Of a DNA stretch of 64,000 bases, positions 43,145-51,455 are shown in pieces. The position numbers were made by a program, and so were the translations under genes. The notes under the pieces were generated by a model. The model was not told the origin of the DNA. It saw nothing but the letters and a program-made list of their open reading frames with translations, and did no database searches. This stretch comes from Ruminococcus flavefaciens (GTDB lineage Bacteria > Bacillota > Clostridia > Oscillospirales > Ruminococcaceae): the NCBI GenBank assembly GCA_902760805.1, contig CACWHY010000009.1, positions 1 through 64,000 of the forward strand. The letters run 5' to 3'. Position 1 is the stretch's first letter. Every line of letters begins with the position of its first letter.

Positions 43145-44875
43145 TCATTCGATAGCGCCAACTTTGCACTGCTGCTGACAAATGCCGCAGCCTACGCACT
43201 GTGTATGGTCGATAACTGCCTTGCCGTCCTTCATGGAGATCGCAGGACAGCCCAGCTTCATGCACATCTTACATCCAACGCACTTATCTGTGTTCACCTT
43301 CAGAGGCGGGTTATGCTTAACGTACTTCAGCAGAGCGCAGGGACGGCGTGAGATGATGACAGAAGCCTCATCTGCTGCCAGCTCCTCCTTGATAGCTGCC
43401 TCGGTCTGAGCCAGATCATAGGGGTCAACTACTCTTACACGCTTTATGCCGATAGCCTTGCACAGCTCCTCCAGATTTACGGCAGCAGCAGGGTCGCCCT
43501 TCAGATTCTTGCCTGTGGTGGGGTTCTGCTGGTGGCCGGTCATTCCGGTGATGGAGTTGTCAAGTATGATAACTGTGGAATTTGAATTATTGTAGGCGAT
43601 GTTCACCAGACCTGTCATGCCGCTGTGCATGAAGGTGGAGTCGCCGATAACTGCAACGGTCTTGTGCTCAGTCTCAGAGCCTCTTGCCTTGTTGAAGCCG
43701 TGAAGTGCAGAGATAGAAGCTCCCATGCAGATAGTTGTGTCAACTGCGAACAGCGGAGCTGCGGCGCCAAGGGTGTAGCAGCCGATGTCGCCGGAAACTG
43801 TGATCTTGTTCTTGCTCAGGCAGTAGAACAGGCCTCTGTGGGGACATCCCGGACACATTACAGGAGGTCTTACAGGGATATTGTCCTCCAGAGCGATAAA
43901 GTCGTTCTTCTTGCCAAGGAGCTTCTCAGCGATAACCGACTGGGGGAGCTCGCCGATGTAGCCGAAGATCTCCTTGCCCTGAACGTTGTTCACGCCGATA
44001 TTGCGGCAGTGCTCCTCGATGATGCCGTCAAGCTCCTCGATAACGTAGATCTTGTCGTACTTTGCGGCAAAGTCCTGGATCAGCTTCACAGGGAGAGGAT
44101 TCACCATGCCCAGCTTCAGGACAGAAGCCTTGTCGCCGAGAGCCTCCTTTACATACTGGTAAGCGGCGCCGTTGGTGATAACGCCGAACTCAGCGCTGTC
44201 CGAGATCTCCACACGGTTGAGAGGTGAGGTCTCAGCGTACTCGATCAGCTTCTTAGTCCTCTCCTCAACGAAAACGTGTCTGCCCTTTGCAAAAGCAGGC
44301 ATCATAACGTATTTCTGGGGATTTTTTGTGTATTCCTTCAAGGGCAGCTCTTCCCTGTCAACAACATCGACGATGCTCTGGGAGTGAGCTACTCTTGTGG
44401 ACATTCTTACGATGAAGGGAGCGTCGAACTGCTCGGAAAGCTCAAATGCCAGCTTCACGAACTCCTTGCACTCGCTGGAATCAGAGGGCTCGATCATGGG
44501 CACCTTTGAGGCGATAGCGTGGTGACGGCTGTCCTGCTCGTTCTGGGAGGAGTGCATTCCCTGGTCGTCAGCAACTGCGATGACCATACCTGCGTTTACT
44601 CCTGTGTAAGCGGCTGTATACAGAGGATCTGCGGCCACGTTCAGACCAACGTGCTTCATTCCGCAGAAGGATCTTGCTCCTGCGATAGAAGCTCCCAGTG
44701 CGGTCTCCATAGCTACCTTCTCGTTTGGAGCCCACTCTGCGTAGATCTCGTCATACTTTGCGGCTTCCTCAGTGATCTCGGTGGAGGGAGTTCCGGGATA
44801 GCTTGAAACTATCCGGCAGCCTGCCTCGTAAAGACCTCTTGCGAAGGCCTGATTTCCTATCATTAGCTTTTTCAT
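43145..44875 (-). CDS. iorA: Indolepyruvate:ferredoxin oxidoreductase alpha subunit
   Basis: This is the large subunit of the thiamine-dependent arylpyruvate oxidoreductase, 576 residues from the ATG at 44875. The TPP region reads GDSTFMHSGMTGLVN and ILDNSITGMTGHQ. The C terminus carries two ferredoxin-type cluster motifs (CVGCKMC with GCP, and CVGCGICQQQC). AAAGGAC precedes this ATG; an upstream ATG at 44926 lies inside a palindromic repeat and is unlikely. It heads the cassette running to the ACT gene. Confidence 0.95.
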   Translation of the reverse strand: MKKLMIGNQAFARGLYEAGCRIVSSYPGTPSTEITEEAAKYDEIYAEWAPNEKVAMETALGASIAGARSFCGMKHVGLNVAADPLYTAAYTGVNAGMVIAVADDQGMHSSQNEQDSRHHAIASKVPMIEPSDSSECKEFVKLAFELSEQFDAPFIVRMSTRVAHSQSIVDVVDREELPLKEYTKNPQKYVMMPAFAKGRHVFVEERTKKLIEYAETSPLNRVEISDSAEFGVITNGAAYQYVKEALGDKASVLKLGMVNPLPVKLIQDFAAKYDKIYVIEELDGIIEEHCRNIGVNNVQGKEIFGYIGELPQSVIAEKLLGKKNDFIALEDNIPVRPPVMCPGCPHRGLFYCLSKNKITVSGDIGCYTLGAAAPLFAVDTTICMGASISALHGFNKARGSETEHKTVAVIGDSTFMHSGMTGLVNIAYNNSNSTVIILDNSITGMTGHQQNPTTGKNLKGDPAAAVNLEELCKAIGIKRVRVVDPYDLAQTEAAIKEELAADEASVIISRRPCALLKYVKHNPPLKVNTDKCVGCKMCMKLGCPAISMKDGKAVIDHTQCVGCGICQQQCKVGAIE

Positions 44876-44902
44876 TACTTTTTGTCCTTTCTGTTTATGT
44901 GA

Positions 44903-44930
44903 TACAATGGATGCAGGTGCATCCATTATA
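44903..44930. repeat. GG-centred palindrome, copy A
   Basis: Two 13-base arms (44903-44915 and 44918-44930) flank a central GG and read as TATAAT-type hexamers outward in both directions, with one mismatch (TACAAT on the left). Downstream the text CCTTGCAGATC...ATCTGCTC recurs near copy B. It lies between iorA and the HAD gene, just upstream of iorA. Confidence 0.8.
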
Positions 44931-44965
44931 AATTATCCAGGATACCTTGCAGATCGGTTATCTGC

Positions 44966-45811
44966 TCAGTCCATATATCGGCTGAAGTTTTCAAGCAGCC
45001 ATTTTGCGACTCCGTCCTCGGTGTTTGGCGGAGCTGTCATATCTGCGGCTGCGATGACCTCGGGCCTTGCGTTGCCCACAGCCACCCTCACATCTGAGGC
45101 GCTGAACATGGGCAGGTCGTTGAGGTTGTCCCCGAAGGCCACAACTCTCTCAAAGCCGTATTTTTCCCGAAGGAAACGGATCCCTGCGGCCTTTGATGCC
45201 TCATGCGAGAACACCTCCAGGTACCAAGCGCCGTTGTAGACGTCAAGGTAGAAGGCAAGGCTCACTCCGGGGATCTTTTCGATCTGGCATTTTACCGGGA
45301 AAAGCTCCTCATAGGGGCCGGTGGTGGTGAAATAGACCACGCTGCCGTCGGCCATGTCTGAAAGGTGCTCCAGCTGGACGAATGGCTTTTTGTAGCTGTT
45401 TTTCCGCACCTCGGCAAAGCTGCGCATGACGTTGGTGGTCAGCGCCGAGTAGTAGCAGATCAGAGTTTCCTCCTCAATGCGGTACATGAAGCAGTGTACG
45501 CCGTGCTGCTCAAAGGCGCCGATAACCTCCGAAGAGGCCTCAGGCTCGATGAAATGGCTCTTTATGTAGTGCTTTTCGGTGGTGTCGTAGATGCTCACGC
45601 CGTTCATCAGCATACATGGCACGCTGATCTCAAGTGCCGATGTTATGGGAACTGCCGAATACACCGACCTTGCAGTTGCAAAGGCAAAGCAGAGCCCTTT
45701 CTCCGTCAGGGAGTTTATCACCCTAGCGGTATACTCAGTGACCGCCGGCTCTGGGCTGAGCAGAGTGCCGTCCAGATCGGATATGAATAAAGTCCTGCTG
45801 ATAGAGCTCAC
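44966..45811 (-). CDS. Cof-type HAD-IIB hydrolase
   Basis: This 281-residue phosphatase of the haloacid dehalogenase superfamily has the nucleophile motif ISDLDGTLLS. The late VVAFGDNLNDLPMF motif and a C2-type cap lie between. Members usually dephosphorylate sugar phosphates or cofactors; the substrate is not known. The start is GTG 45811, which overlaps the apparent ribosome binding site GGAGGTGA and leaves no normal spacing. No ATG is available in frame. Confidence 0.9.
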   Translation of the reverse strand: MSSISRTLFISDLDGTLLSPEPAVTEYTARVINSLTEKGLCFAFATARSVYSAVPITSALEISVPCMLMNGVSIYDTTEKHYIKSHFIEPEASSEVIGAFEQHGVHCFMYRIEEETLICYYSALTTNVMRSFAEVRKNSYKKPFVQLEHLSDMADGSVVYFTTTGPYEELFPVKCQIEKIPGVSLAFYLDVYNGAWYLEVFSHEASKAAGIRFLREKYGFERVVAFGDNLNDLPMFSASDVRVAVGNARPEVIAAADMTAPPNTEDGVAKWLLENFSRYMD

Positions 45812-45837
45812 CTCCGTAAATGCACATTCATAATAGA

Positions 45838-45866
45838 ATTATACCACATATTTGTGTAAATTGCAA
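45838..45866 (-). promoter_or_regulatory. Promoter of HAD hydrolase gene
   Basis: TTGCAA (45861-45866) and a perfect TATAAT (45838-45843) with an extended TGG are spaced by 17 bases on the minus strand. Confidence 0.8.
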
Positions 45867-45902
45867 CAGCATTTTGCAAATTGGGAGCTCTTTCCGCCCA
45901 GC

Positions 45903-45931
45903 AAAAAAGGGACCGCCTGAGCAGTCCCTTT
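45903..45931 (-). terminator. Terminator of PP2C gene
   Basis: AAAGGGAC and GTCCCTTT form a perfect 8-base-pair stem, with T residues after it on the minus strand, 10 bases past the phosphatase stop. Confidence 0.9.
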
Positions 45932-45940
45932 CAAGTGATC

Positions 45941-46705
45941 TTATTCCTCCGGATCCTCGCCCTGATAGATGACGGCGATCACCGTGATGTTGTCCTGTCC
46001 CCCGTGGTCAAGAGCCCTCTTCACCAGCAGCGAGAGCCGCTTGGGAAGACTTTTTGGCATCTCAAGTACCTCCTGCATATCTATAGAGGAGACATAATCT
46101 GACAGCCCGTCGCTGCAAAGCAGCAGTATATCGCCGTATTCCATGCCTCCGGAAATGATCTCCACGTCGATCTTCGGGTCAGTTTTCACGTTTCCGAATG
46201 CGGGGAAGATGATGTTCCGGTGGACGTGTGTGCGGCGCTCCTCCTGAGTTATGGAGCCCTCCTCGTAGAGCAGCTGCACCAGTGACTGATCCCGTGAGAT
46301 CTGGCGGATCCTTCCGCCTCTGTAGCGGTAGAGCCGTGAATCGCCCACATTGAACGATACCACCTCGCCCTCCTCCGAAACTGCGATACCGCAGAGGGTG
46401 GTCTGCATATTGGTGCTGTCCTTGTGTTTTTGGCTGTATTCAGCCAGCCTGTGGTGGATCTCAAGGAGACCCGTTTTCAGCTTGTTTCTCTGGAAGTCCT
46501 CGATCGTGCGCACCTGTTCAAGGCACATCTTCGAGGCGACTTCACCTGCGGCCTCGCCGGAAACTCCGTCTGAGACCGCCGCAATGAACGGACCGCTGAG
46601 CCGCTGCTCCGAGGAGCCCTTGTCGATGACAGCTCTGCCAATGAGCATGGCATCCTCGTTATGCGGCATAACGCCCTTTTCAGTTATTCCGCAGCAATAG
46701 TACAT
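45941..46705 (-). CDS. PP2C-family Ser/Thr protein phosphatase
   Basis: This 254-residue metal-dependent phosphatase resembles Stp1/PrpC. It has the metal-binding segments AVSDGVSGEAAGEVAS, FNVGDSRLYRYR and LLCSDGLSDYV. It would oppose an Ser/Thr kinase (PrkC type), which is not in the window. GAGG precedes the ATG. It stands 54 bases after tatD on the same strand. Confidence 0.92.
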   Translation of the reverse strand: MYYCCGITEKGVMPHNEDAMLIGRAVIDKGSSEQRLSGPFIAAVSDGVSGEAAGEVASKMCLEQVRTIEDFQRNKLKTGLLEIHHRLAEYSQKHKDSTNMQTTLCGIAVSEEGEVVSFNVGDSRLYRYRGGRIRQISRDQSLVQLLYEEGSITQEERRTHVHRNIIFPAFGNVKTDPKIDVEIISGGMEYGDILLLCSDGLSDYVSSIDMQEVLEMPKSLPKRLSLLVKRALDHGGQDNITVIAVIYQGEDPEE

Positions 46706-46759
46706 TTCTTTGCGACCTCTTTTGTTTTGTTGTTCTTTCTTTTTCGGCTATATATCTGT

Positions 46760-47530
46760 TCAGCCGTTCATTCTGTAAAGTGCCATTCCATTTCGGCAGG
46801 TCTGATCAATGAGCTCCTGAGCGGAGATCCCCTTGACCTCGGCGGCCTTTGCCGCTGTGCTGGTCAGCATGGAGCTGTCGCAGCGTGTCCCCCGGTAAGG
46901 CACAGGCGCCATGTAAGGGCAGTCGGTCTCGATGACCAGCCTGTCCATGGGGACTGCCTCCAAAGCCCTTATGGGCTTCTTTGCGTTTTTGAAGGTGAGC
47001 ACACCGGTAAAGCCGATGTACATACCTATTTTCAGCACCTCCTGGGCAGTTTCAGCCGAGCCGCCGAAGCAGTGTACGACTCCATGAGGGCGGTGGTCAC
47101 GAAGGATCGCCAGAGTGTCCTCAGAGGCGTCACGGCTGTGGATGATCACCGGCACGTCAAGCCTTTTGGCCAGATCCAGCTGTTCCTCGAAGAGCTTTAT
47201 CTGCTCCTGACGGTCGTAGCCCTCATAGTGGTAGTCAAGGCCGATCTCTCCAAGAGCGATAGTTTTCTCGTTTTGGAGAATGGTCTCCTCCACAGTTTTA
47301 AGGTAGTCCGCCGGTACATTCCCGGCATTTTCCGGGTGGATGCCAGCGGCGGCGTAGATGTAGTCCCATTCCTTTGCCAAGGCGGAGTTGGCGGCGGTGT
47401 CCTCCATAGAAGAGGAGGCCAGCATCACCAGTCTTACGCCCTTTCCAGGAAGAGAGGCCAGGAGCTCCTCCCGGTCGCCGTCAAAGGCAGGATCCGTGTA
47501 GTGAGCGTGGGTATCGAAGATGTTGTTCAT
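46760..47530 (-). CDS. tatD: TatD-family metal-dependent deoxyribonuclease
   Basis: This 256-residue TIM-barrel hydrolase carries the metal motifs FDTHAHYTD, AAGIHPE, GEIGLDYH, IIHSRDA and VIETDCPY of TatD. Family members are 3'-5' DNA exonucleases. Its start overlaps the LCP gene stop by 4 bases. The radical SAM gene at 52169 belongs to a family that is often TatD-linked; here the two are about 4.6 kb apart. Confidence 0.94.
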   Translation of the reverse strand: MNNIFDTHAHYTDPAFDGDREELLASLPGKGVRLVMLASSSMEDTAANSALAKEWDYIYAAAGIHPENAGNVPADYLKTVEETILQNEKTIALGEIGLDYHYEGYDRQEQIKLFEEQLDLAKRLDVPVIIHSRDASEDTLAILRDHRPHGVVHCFGGSAETAQEVLKIGMYIGFTGVLTFKNAKKPIRALEAVPMDRLVIETDCPYMAPVPYRGTRCDSSMLTSTAAKAAEVKGISAQELIDQTCRNGMALYRMNG

Positions 47531-48411
47531 GACTGCTCTTCCTTGAAATACTGGTCAACGAAGTTGTTGATGAAGGCTGAGCTGGGGATATAGTCTGCGT
47601 CAGCCACAGTTCCGTCCATAACGATGAATGTAGCAATAGAGGTGCCACGCTCCAGCATATCCTTGATAGCCGCCTTGTGCTCACGGTAATCCTTAGCGGT
47701 AAGGTCTGTGCCGTTGATGCCGCAGAGGTTGATGATCGTGTTGAAGCTGTTGTCGAACTGGTCTGCAAGGCGCTTTCCGTCGGACTGGTTGATCATATTT
47801 GCGATGATGGAGCTTGCGGTGTAGGCACGCTGGACCTCGCCGTCCTCCATGAGAGAGTAGGTCACCAGAGTCTCGATCTGTTCGCCGTTAAGGTACTGCT
47901 CAGAGCCGTCACTGCGCAGGCCGGCGATCTCCACATTGACGGGATAGGTGACTCCGCCCAAAATATCGCAGGTCTTCAGGAAGGCCGTTTTGTCCATTTT
48001 CATAAACCTGTCAACGGTTATGCCGAAGACTGTCTCAACAAAGCTCTTTGCGGTAGCTCCGCCGCCCTTTTCGTAGGAGCCCTTCATGCTCTGCTGCTGG
48101 TCCTCAACGATAGCGATAGTATTCGTGGGGATACCAACGAAGATCAGCCGCTTGTCCTTGGGTATAGACCTCATCAGCACGAAGGTGGAGCTGCATTTCT
48201 GATCCGGGTCGTCCAGGATAAAGAGGATCGTGTGGTTGTCCTCATAGGTGGAGGTAGTGACCTGTCTGGGGATCGGCTCAGAGGGCTTTTTGTCCTGTCC
48301 AAAGCCGAAATATCGGTAGATCCCGTAGGCTCCTCCTCCCACGATGAGCAGTCCCAGGAACACTGTCACAAGAAACGGAACTGCGATGCTTCCGGTTTTT
48401 TTCTTTGCCAT
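47527..48411 (-). CDS. Degenerate LytR-CpsA-Psr (LCP)-like membrane protein
   Basis: This 294-residue protein has a cytosolic lysine-rich start, one membrane helix (about 8-30) and an LCP-like extracellular domain. FVLMRSIPKDKRLIFVGIPTNT corresponds to the LCP core, and FVETVFGITVDRFMKMD to a conserved helix. The usual IPRDT of active enzymes reads IPTNT here, and GGVD reads GGVT. Arg and Asp residues that bind the polyprenyl phosphate are therefore missing, so transfer activity is doubtful. The ATG at 48411 follows AAAGGAG. Confidence 0.8.
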   Translation of the reverse strand: MAKKKTGSIAVPFLVTVFLGLLIVGGGAYGIYRYFGFGQDKKPSEPIPRQVTTSTYEDNHTILFILDDPDQKCSSTFVLMRSIPKDKRLIFVGIPTNTIAIVEDQQQSMKGSYEKGGGATAKSFVETVFGITVDRFMKMDKTAFLKTCDILGGVTYPVNVEIAGLRSDGSEQYLNGEQIETLVTYSLMEDGEVQRAYTASSIIANMINQSDGKRLADQFDNSFNTIINLCGINGTDLTAKDYREHKAAIKDMLERGTSIATFIVMDGTVADADYIPSSAFINNFVDQYFKEEQS

Positions 48412-48485
48412 GATCGTTTCTCCTTTCGTTCTTTCAGCAAGGTAAACTATTCGTATAACGAACCTCAAAAAAATATTCAGTAAAA

Positions 48486-48626
48486 AGTGGATAAAAAAGA
48501 TTTTCCCAAATGCTCCTGTCGAAAACTATCAGCGTGGCTGCGTTTATCAACAGGGTTTTCAACATTTTCAACATCAAAAGCTGTCCGGCGAATGTTTGAA
48601 CATCAAATTCAACACTCTGTTGAAAA
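48486..48626. other. Cluster of DnaA-box-like 9-mers
   Basis: The gap contains AGTGGATAA (48486-48494, an inverted 8/9 match to TTATCCACA) and TTATCAACA (48544-48552, 8/9). Two back-to-back TTTTCAACA (48556-48564, 48565-48573), AATTCAACA (48606-48614) and an inverted TGTTGAAAA (48618-48626) follow. The spacing and repetition resemble a DnaA-binding cluster. Flanking genes are not those of a typical oriC, so a secondary DnaA or other regulator site is possible. Confidence 0.5.
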
Positions 48627-48737
48627 CCGAACAATGTTTCACCCTCTCACAAGATACAGTGTCCGCCGGATAGCTCCCGCACTGCATATCCGCAGGAACA
48701 TTTACCGATCGGTGTTGATTTTGGTGAGATATTGTGA

Positions 48738-48765
48738 TATAATGAATGCTGGAGCATTCATTATA
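48738..48765. repeat. GG-centred palindrome, copy B
   Basis: Perfect 13-base arms (48738-48750, 48753-48765) flank a central GG, and each end reads TATAAT outward. It is followed by a CTTGCAGAT...GATCTGCTC inverted repeat shared with copy A. Confidence 0.85.
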
Positions 48766-48824
48766 ATTATTTCAAAGCCCTTGCAGATGCGCAGATCTGA
48801 GATCTGCTCCCTGCACATCGGGCA

Positions 48825-48880
48825 ATTATATCATAACGCTTCGCTTTTATGATATAATAAATGCTGGAGCATTCATTATA
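48825..48880. repeat. Nested hairpin and GG-centred palindrome, copy C
   Basis: A 12-base-pair hairpin (48825-48836 with 48847-48858, loop CGCTTCGCTT) overlaps the left arm of copy C (48853-48865, GG, 48868-48880). Copies B and C also share TTATNTCAAAGCC downstream. This part of the 48412-48899 gap appears to be repeat material with no coding signal. Confidence 0.8.
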
Positions 48881-48899
48881 GTTATCTCAAAGCCTTATC

Positions 48900-49595
48900 T
48901 CACGGTCGGAGGAACACGTTTTCCATAAAGGAGATCTCCGTTGCTGCCGCCCGAAAGTCCTTTCCGGAGCGTTCGATAACGCTGTAGACCTGGCTCAGCC
49001 CGAAGCTGCGGATCTTTCTTCCAAGCCGAGCGGCCTGATTTATGGTCTGCGCCGTGCCGGAGTGAGACTCAGCAGGCTCAAAAAAGGCCAGCACTGCCGC
49101 AGAGCGCTCCACCATAAAGTAATTCCTGTCACGGTAAAGATCCGGCGAGGTATTCTCGCTTCGTTTTTTTCCGTAGACCATTTCAGGATCCATACAGGTG
49201 GTTATGAGAAGGTCCGCCCCGTGCTCGACACGCTCCAGCAGCTTCCTGTACTCAATGGAAAAGCGCTCGGCGTGGCGGAGAAAGGGCATTGCTCCGATCA
49301 GCTTTATGCGGTCGTCCTTCTCCTTTATCCGGAGGATATAGTCCGCAGCCCAAAGATCCGTGCCCATAGCAAGGCCGCTGAGAAATGTGGTGGATCCGGC
49401 CGAAACAGCCATGTCGATGTACCTGCAAAGCATGAGTTTCACGGTCTTCATGGTGATGTCACGGTACTCCTCAAGCCCCTGGTAAGGGATCACACTCTTT
49501 CCACGGTGGCCTGTGATACAGACCGTCTGTTCAAATTTCGGGATAACGTGGGCGCAGTCATAGACCGGCTCACCCGATACGAGAGATCTGAGCAT
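48900..49595 (-). CDS. SLOG-family (DUF1273/YpsA-like) protein
   Basis: This 231-residue protein has the Rossmann-type start VCITGHRGKSVIPY and FLSGLAMGTDLWAADYIL. ERSAAVLAFFEPAESHSGT and TAQTINQAARLG follow, as in SLOG/YpsA proteins thought to bind nucleotide-derived ligands. SLOG domains occur in defence and stress systems, but this one stands alone. GGTGA precedes the ATG. Confidence 0.85.
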   Translation of the reverse strand: MLRSLVSGEPVYDCAHVIPKFEQTVCITGHRGKSVIPYQGLEEYRDITMKTVKLMLCRYIDMAVSAGSTTFLSGLAMGTDLWAADYILRIKEKDDRIKLIGAMPFLRHAERFSIEYRKLLERVEHGADLLITTCMDPEMVYGKKRSENTSPDLYRDRNYFMVERSAAVLAFFEPAESHSGTAQTINQAARLGRKIRSFGLSQVYSVIERSGKDFRAAATEISFMENVFLRP

Positions 49596-49632
49596 GGCTC
49601 ACCTCCGTATTCAAAAAATGTCACACATTACG

Positions 49633-49661
49633 ATTATAACATAAAGGCAAAAAAAATGCAA
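49633..49661 (-). promoter_or_regulatory. Promoter of SLOG gene
   Basis: TTGCAT (49656-49661) and a perfect TATAAT (49633-49638) are separated by 17 bases on the minus strand, about 40 bases upstream of the start codon. Confidence 0.78.
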
Positions 49662-49722
49662 CACCGCAAACGATTTTTTTAGCCGAAATATATACAGAGC
49701 ACAGAAAGGAAATGATACTGTT

Positions 49723-50862
49723 ATGAAGCCGTATCTGAAGAGAGCCTGGGCGGAGATCGACCTGGGCAAGCTGAAAAAGAATGTGGAGATCATCAGAGGC
49801 CTTAATTCTCCCGGCACTGAGATCATGGCTGTGGTTAAGGCTGACGCCTACGGTCACGGCTATGAGCACATCGTACATACTCTCGCTCAGGACTGCGGGA
49901 TCAGGAATTTCGCCGTTTCCAACCTGGACGAAGCAATCGCCGTAAGAGAGTCAGCTCCCCAGGCAGACATACTGATCCTGGGCTACACTCCCCCGGAGTA
50001 CGCTCATGAGATCTCCACCAACAATATCATTCAGGGCGTGGTCTCCACGGAATACGCTCTTGCTCTGGTCAAAAACACGCCTTTCCCGATCCGATGTCAT
50101 GTGAAGATCGACACCGGCATGGGAAGGATCGGTCTCAAGCACGCCGACCCCAAGGACTGCGCTGCCGAGATCGCTGAGATGATGAAGATCGAAAAGCTCT
50201 CCGTTGAGGGCATTTACACCCATTTCGCAGTTGCTGACAGCGACGACCCGGACAACGTGGCCTACACCGACCGCCAGCAGAAGTACATACTTGACGTGGA
50301 CGATGCACTGAAGGCCAGCGGGATCTCTCTGCGGCACTGCCACTTCATGAACAGCGCTGCTACCTGCTACAGGAACACTCCCCGGAGCACCCTTAGCAGA
50401 GCCGGCATCATCCTCTACGGCCTCCACCCCGACATGAGCCTTCCTATCCCTGATGGACTGGAGCCGGTCATGGAGGTGAAGGCTGTGATCTCACAGGTGA
50501 AGACCTCTCAGCCGGGAGACTGCATAAGCTACGGCAGAACATTCACTGTTGAACATGAAATGCGCATAGCTACAGTAACTGTGGGCTATGCAGACGGCTA
50601 CTCAAGGCTGCTCTCCGGCAAGGGCGAGATTCTCGTCCACGGAAAGCGCTGCAAGATCGTTGGAAGAGTCTGTATGGATCAGCTGATGATTGACGTTTCG
50701 GACGTTCCCGAGGCCAAGTCCGGCGACATCGTCACCCTCATCGGCAGGGACGGCGATGACATCATCACCGCAGACGAGCTGGCTTCCGTTTACGGAACTA
50801 TCGGCTATGAGGTGGTCTGCGGCATTTCCAAGAGAGTCCCCAGGATCTACAAGGAAGCATGA
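49723..50862 (+). CDS. alr: Alanine racemase
   Basis: Alr makes D-alanine for peptidoglycan. The 379-residue protein has the PLP lysine K39 in VVKADAYGHG and the late VGYADGYSR tyrosine region. GRVCMDQLMIDVSD lies near the C-terminal barrel. The Shine-Dalgarno is distant (AAAGGA, 13 bases). A 4-codon frame (ATG ATA CTG TTA TGA) lies between and ends on the alr ATG, which might couple translation. Its stop overlaps the next start as ATGA. Confidence 0.96.
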   Translation: MKPYLKRAWAEIDLGKLKKNVEIIRGLNSPGTEIMAVVKADAYGHGYEHIVHTLAQDCGIRNFAVSNLDEAIAVRESAPQADILILGYTPPEYAHEISTNNIIQGVVSTEYALALVKNTPFPIRCHVKIDTGMGRIGLKHADPKDCAAEIAEMMKIEKLSVEGIYTHFAVADSDDPDNVAYTDRQQKYILDVDDALKASGISLRHCHFMNSAATCYRNTPRSTLSRAGIILYGLHPDMSLPIPDGLEPVMEVKAVISQVKTSQPGDCISYGRTFTVEHEMRIATVTVGYADGYSRLLSGKGEILVHGKRCKIVGRVCMDQLMIDVSDVPEAKSGDIVTLIGRDGDDIITADELASVYGTIGYEVVCGISKRVPRIYKEA

Positions 50863-51455
50863 ATTTCGCAGAATACCGCTGGGAAGCAGAGCTGATCCTC
50901 CGGCAGACACCGGCCGAATGTGCCCTATATCCGCTGATCGACGAATTCCTTCGGGAGTTCCCAAAGATTGGCAGATTATCCCTGAGATGCATAGCTCTTT
51001 ATCAGGCCAAGCAGGTCTGGGAGCCCGAAAAGCTGATGTTCCCCATGGGAAAAGACGGGAAGCTGGCAGCGCTGGACTTCGCAATACTGCCCCTGGACTT
51101 CGACTACAAAAAGACTCCGAAGGGACTCCTGCCGGGAGCGGTGGAGGTCAAGGCCATTTACACCGACCTGGAAACTGAGCTGCACAAAAAGCCCGGCCAG
51201 ATCACCGGCGGTCTGAGCAGATTTCGCAGGATCATCTATACAAATGGCCTTGAATGGCGGGTCTATGAGAAAAGCTCCCCGGGAAGCTGCAAGAGCGTTT
51301 CTCTGGGAGAATACACAGATAAAAGCGGCGGCTCCGTAAGAAAGGGGCGGATATACTCCCCCTCCTCCTCCGATAAGATCCTCTGGTTTGGGGAGGAAAA
51401 GTGGCAGGAGCTCCGCAAAATGATAGAAGGAATAAATTTGGAGGAACAAAAATGA
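50859..51455 (+). CDS. Putative PD-(D/E)XK nuclease-fold protein
   Basis: This 198-residue protein is not a known family to me. It shows D73 in ALDFAILP, then E96-x-K98 in AVEVKA, the spacing of a PD-(D/E)XK active site. GQITGGLSRFRRIIYTNGLEWRVYE (114-137, given here with its key residues Q114, T128, N129, W133) resembles the end of the type I restriction R N-terminal domain. It overlaps alr and the following lipoprotein gene by 4 bases each. Nuclease activity is inferred. Confidence 0.62.
   Translation: MNFAEYRWEAELILRQTPAECALYPLIDEFLREFPKIGRLSLRCIALYQAKQVWEPEKLMFPMGKDGKLAALDFAILPLDFDYKKTPKGLLPGAVEVKAIYTDLETELHKKPGQITGGLSRFRRIIYTNGLEWRVYEKSSPGSCKSVSLGEYTDKSGGSVRKGRIYSPSSSDKILWFGEEKWQELRKMIEGINLEEQK

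Noticed and set aside
48412-48899. Undetected gene in the largest gap
   Set aside because: Open frames here are short, lack ribosome binding sites and are interrupted by the palindromes and 9-mer cluster.
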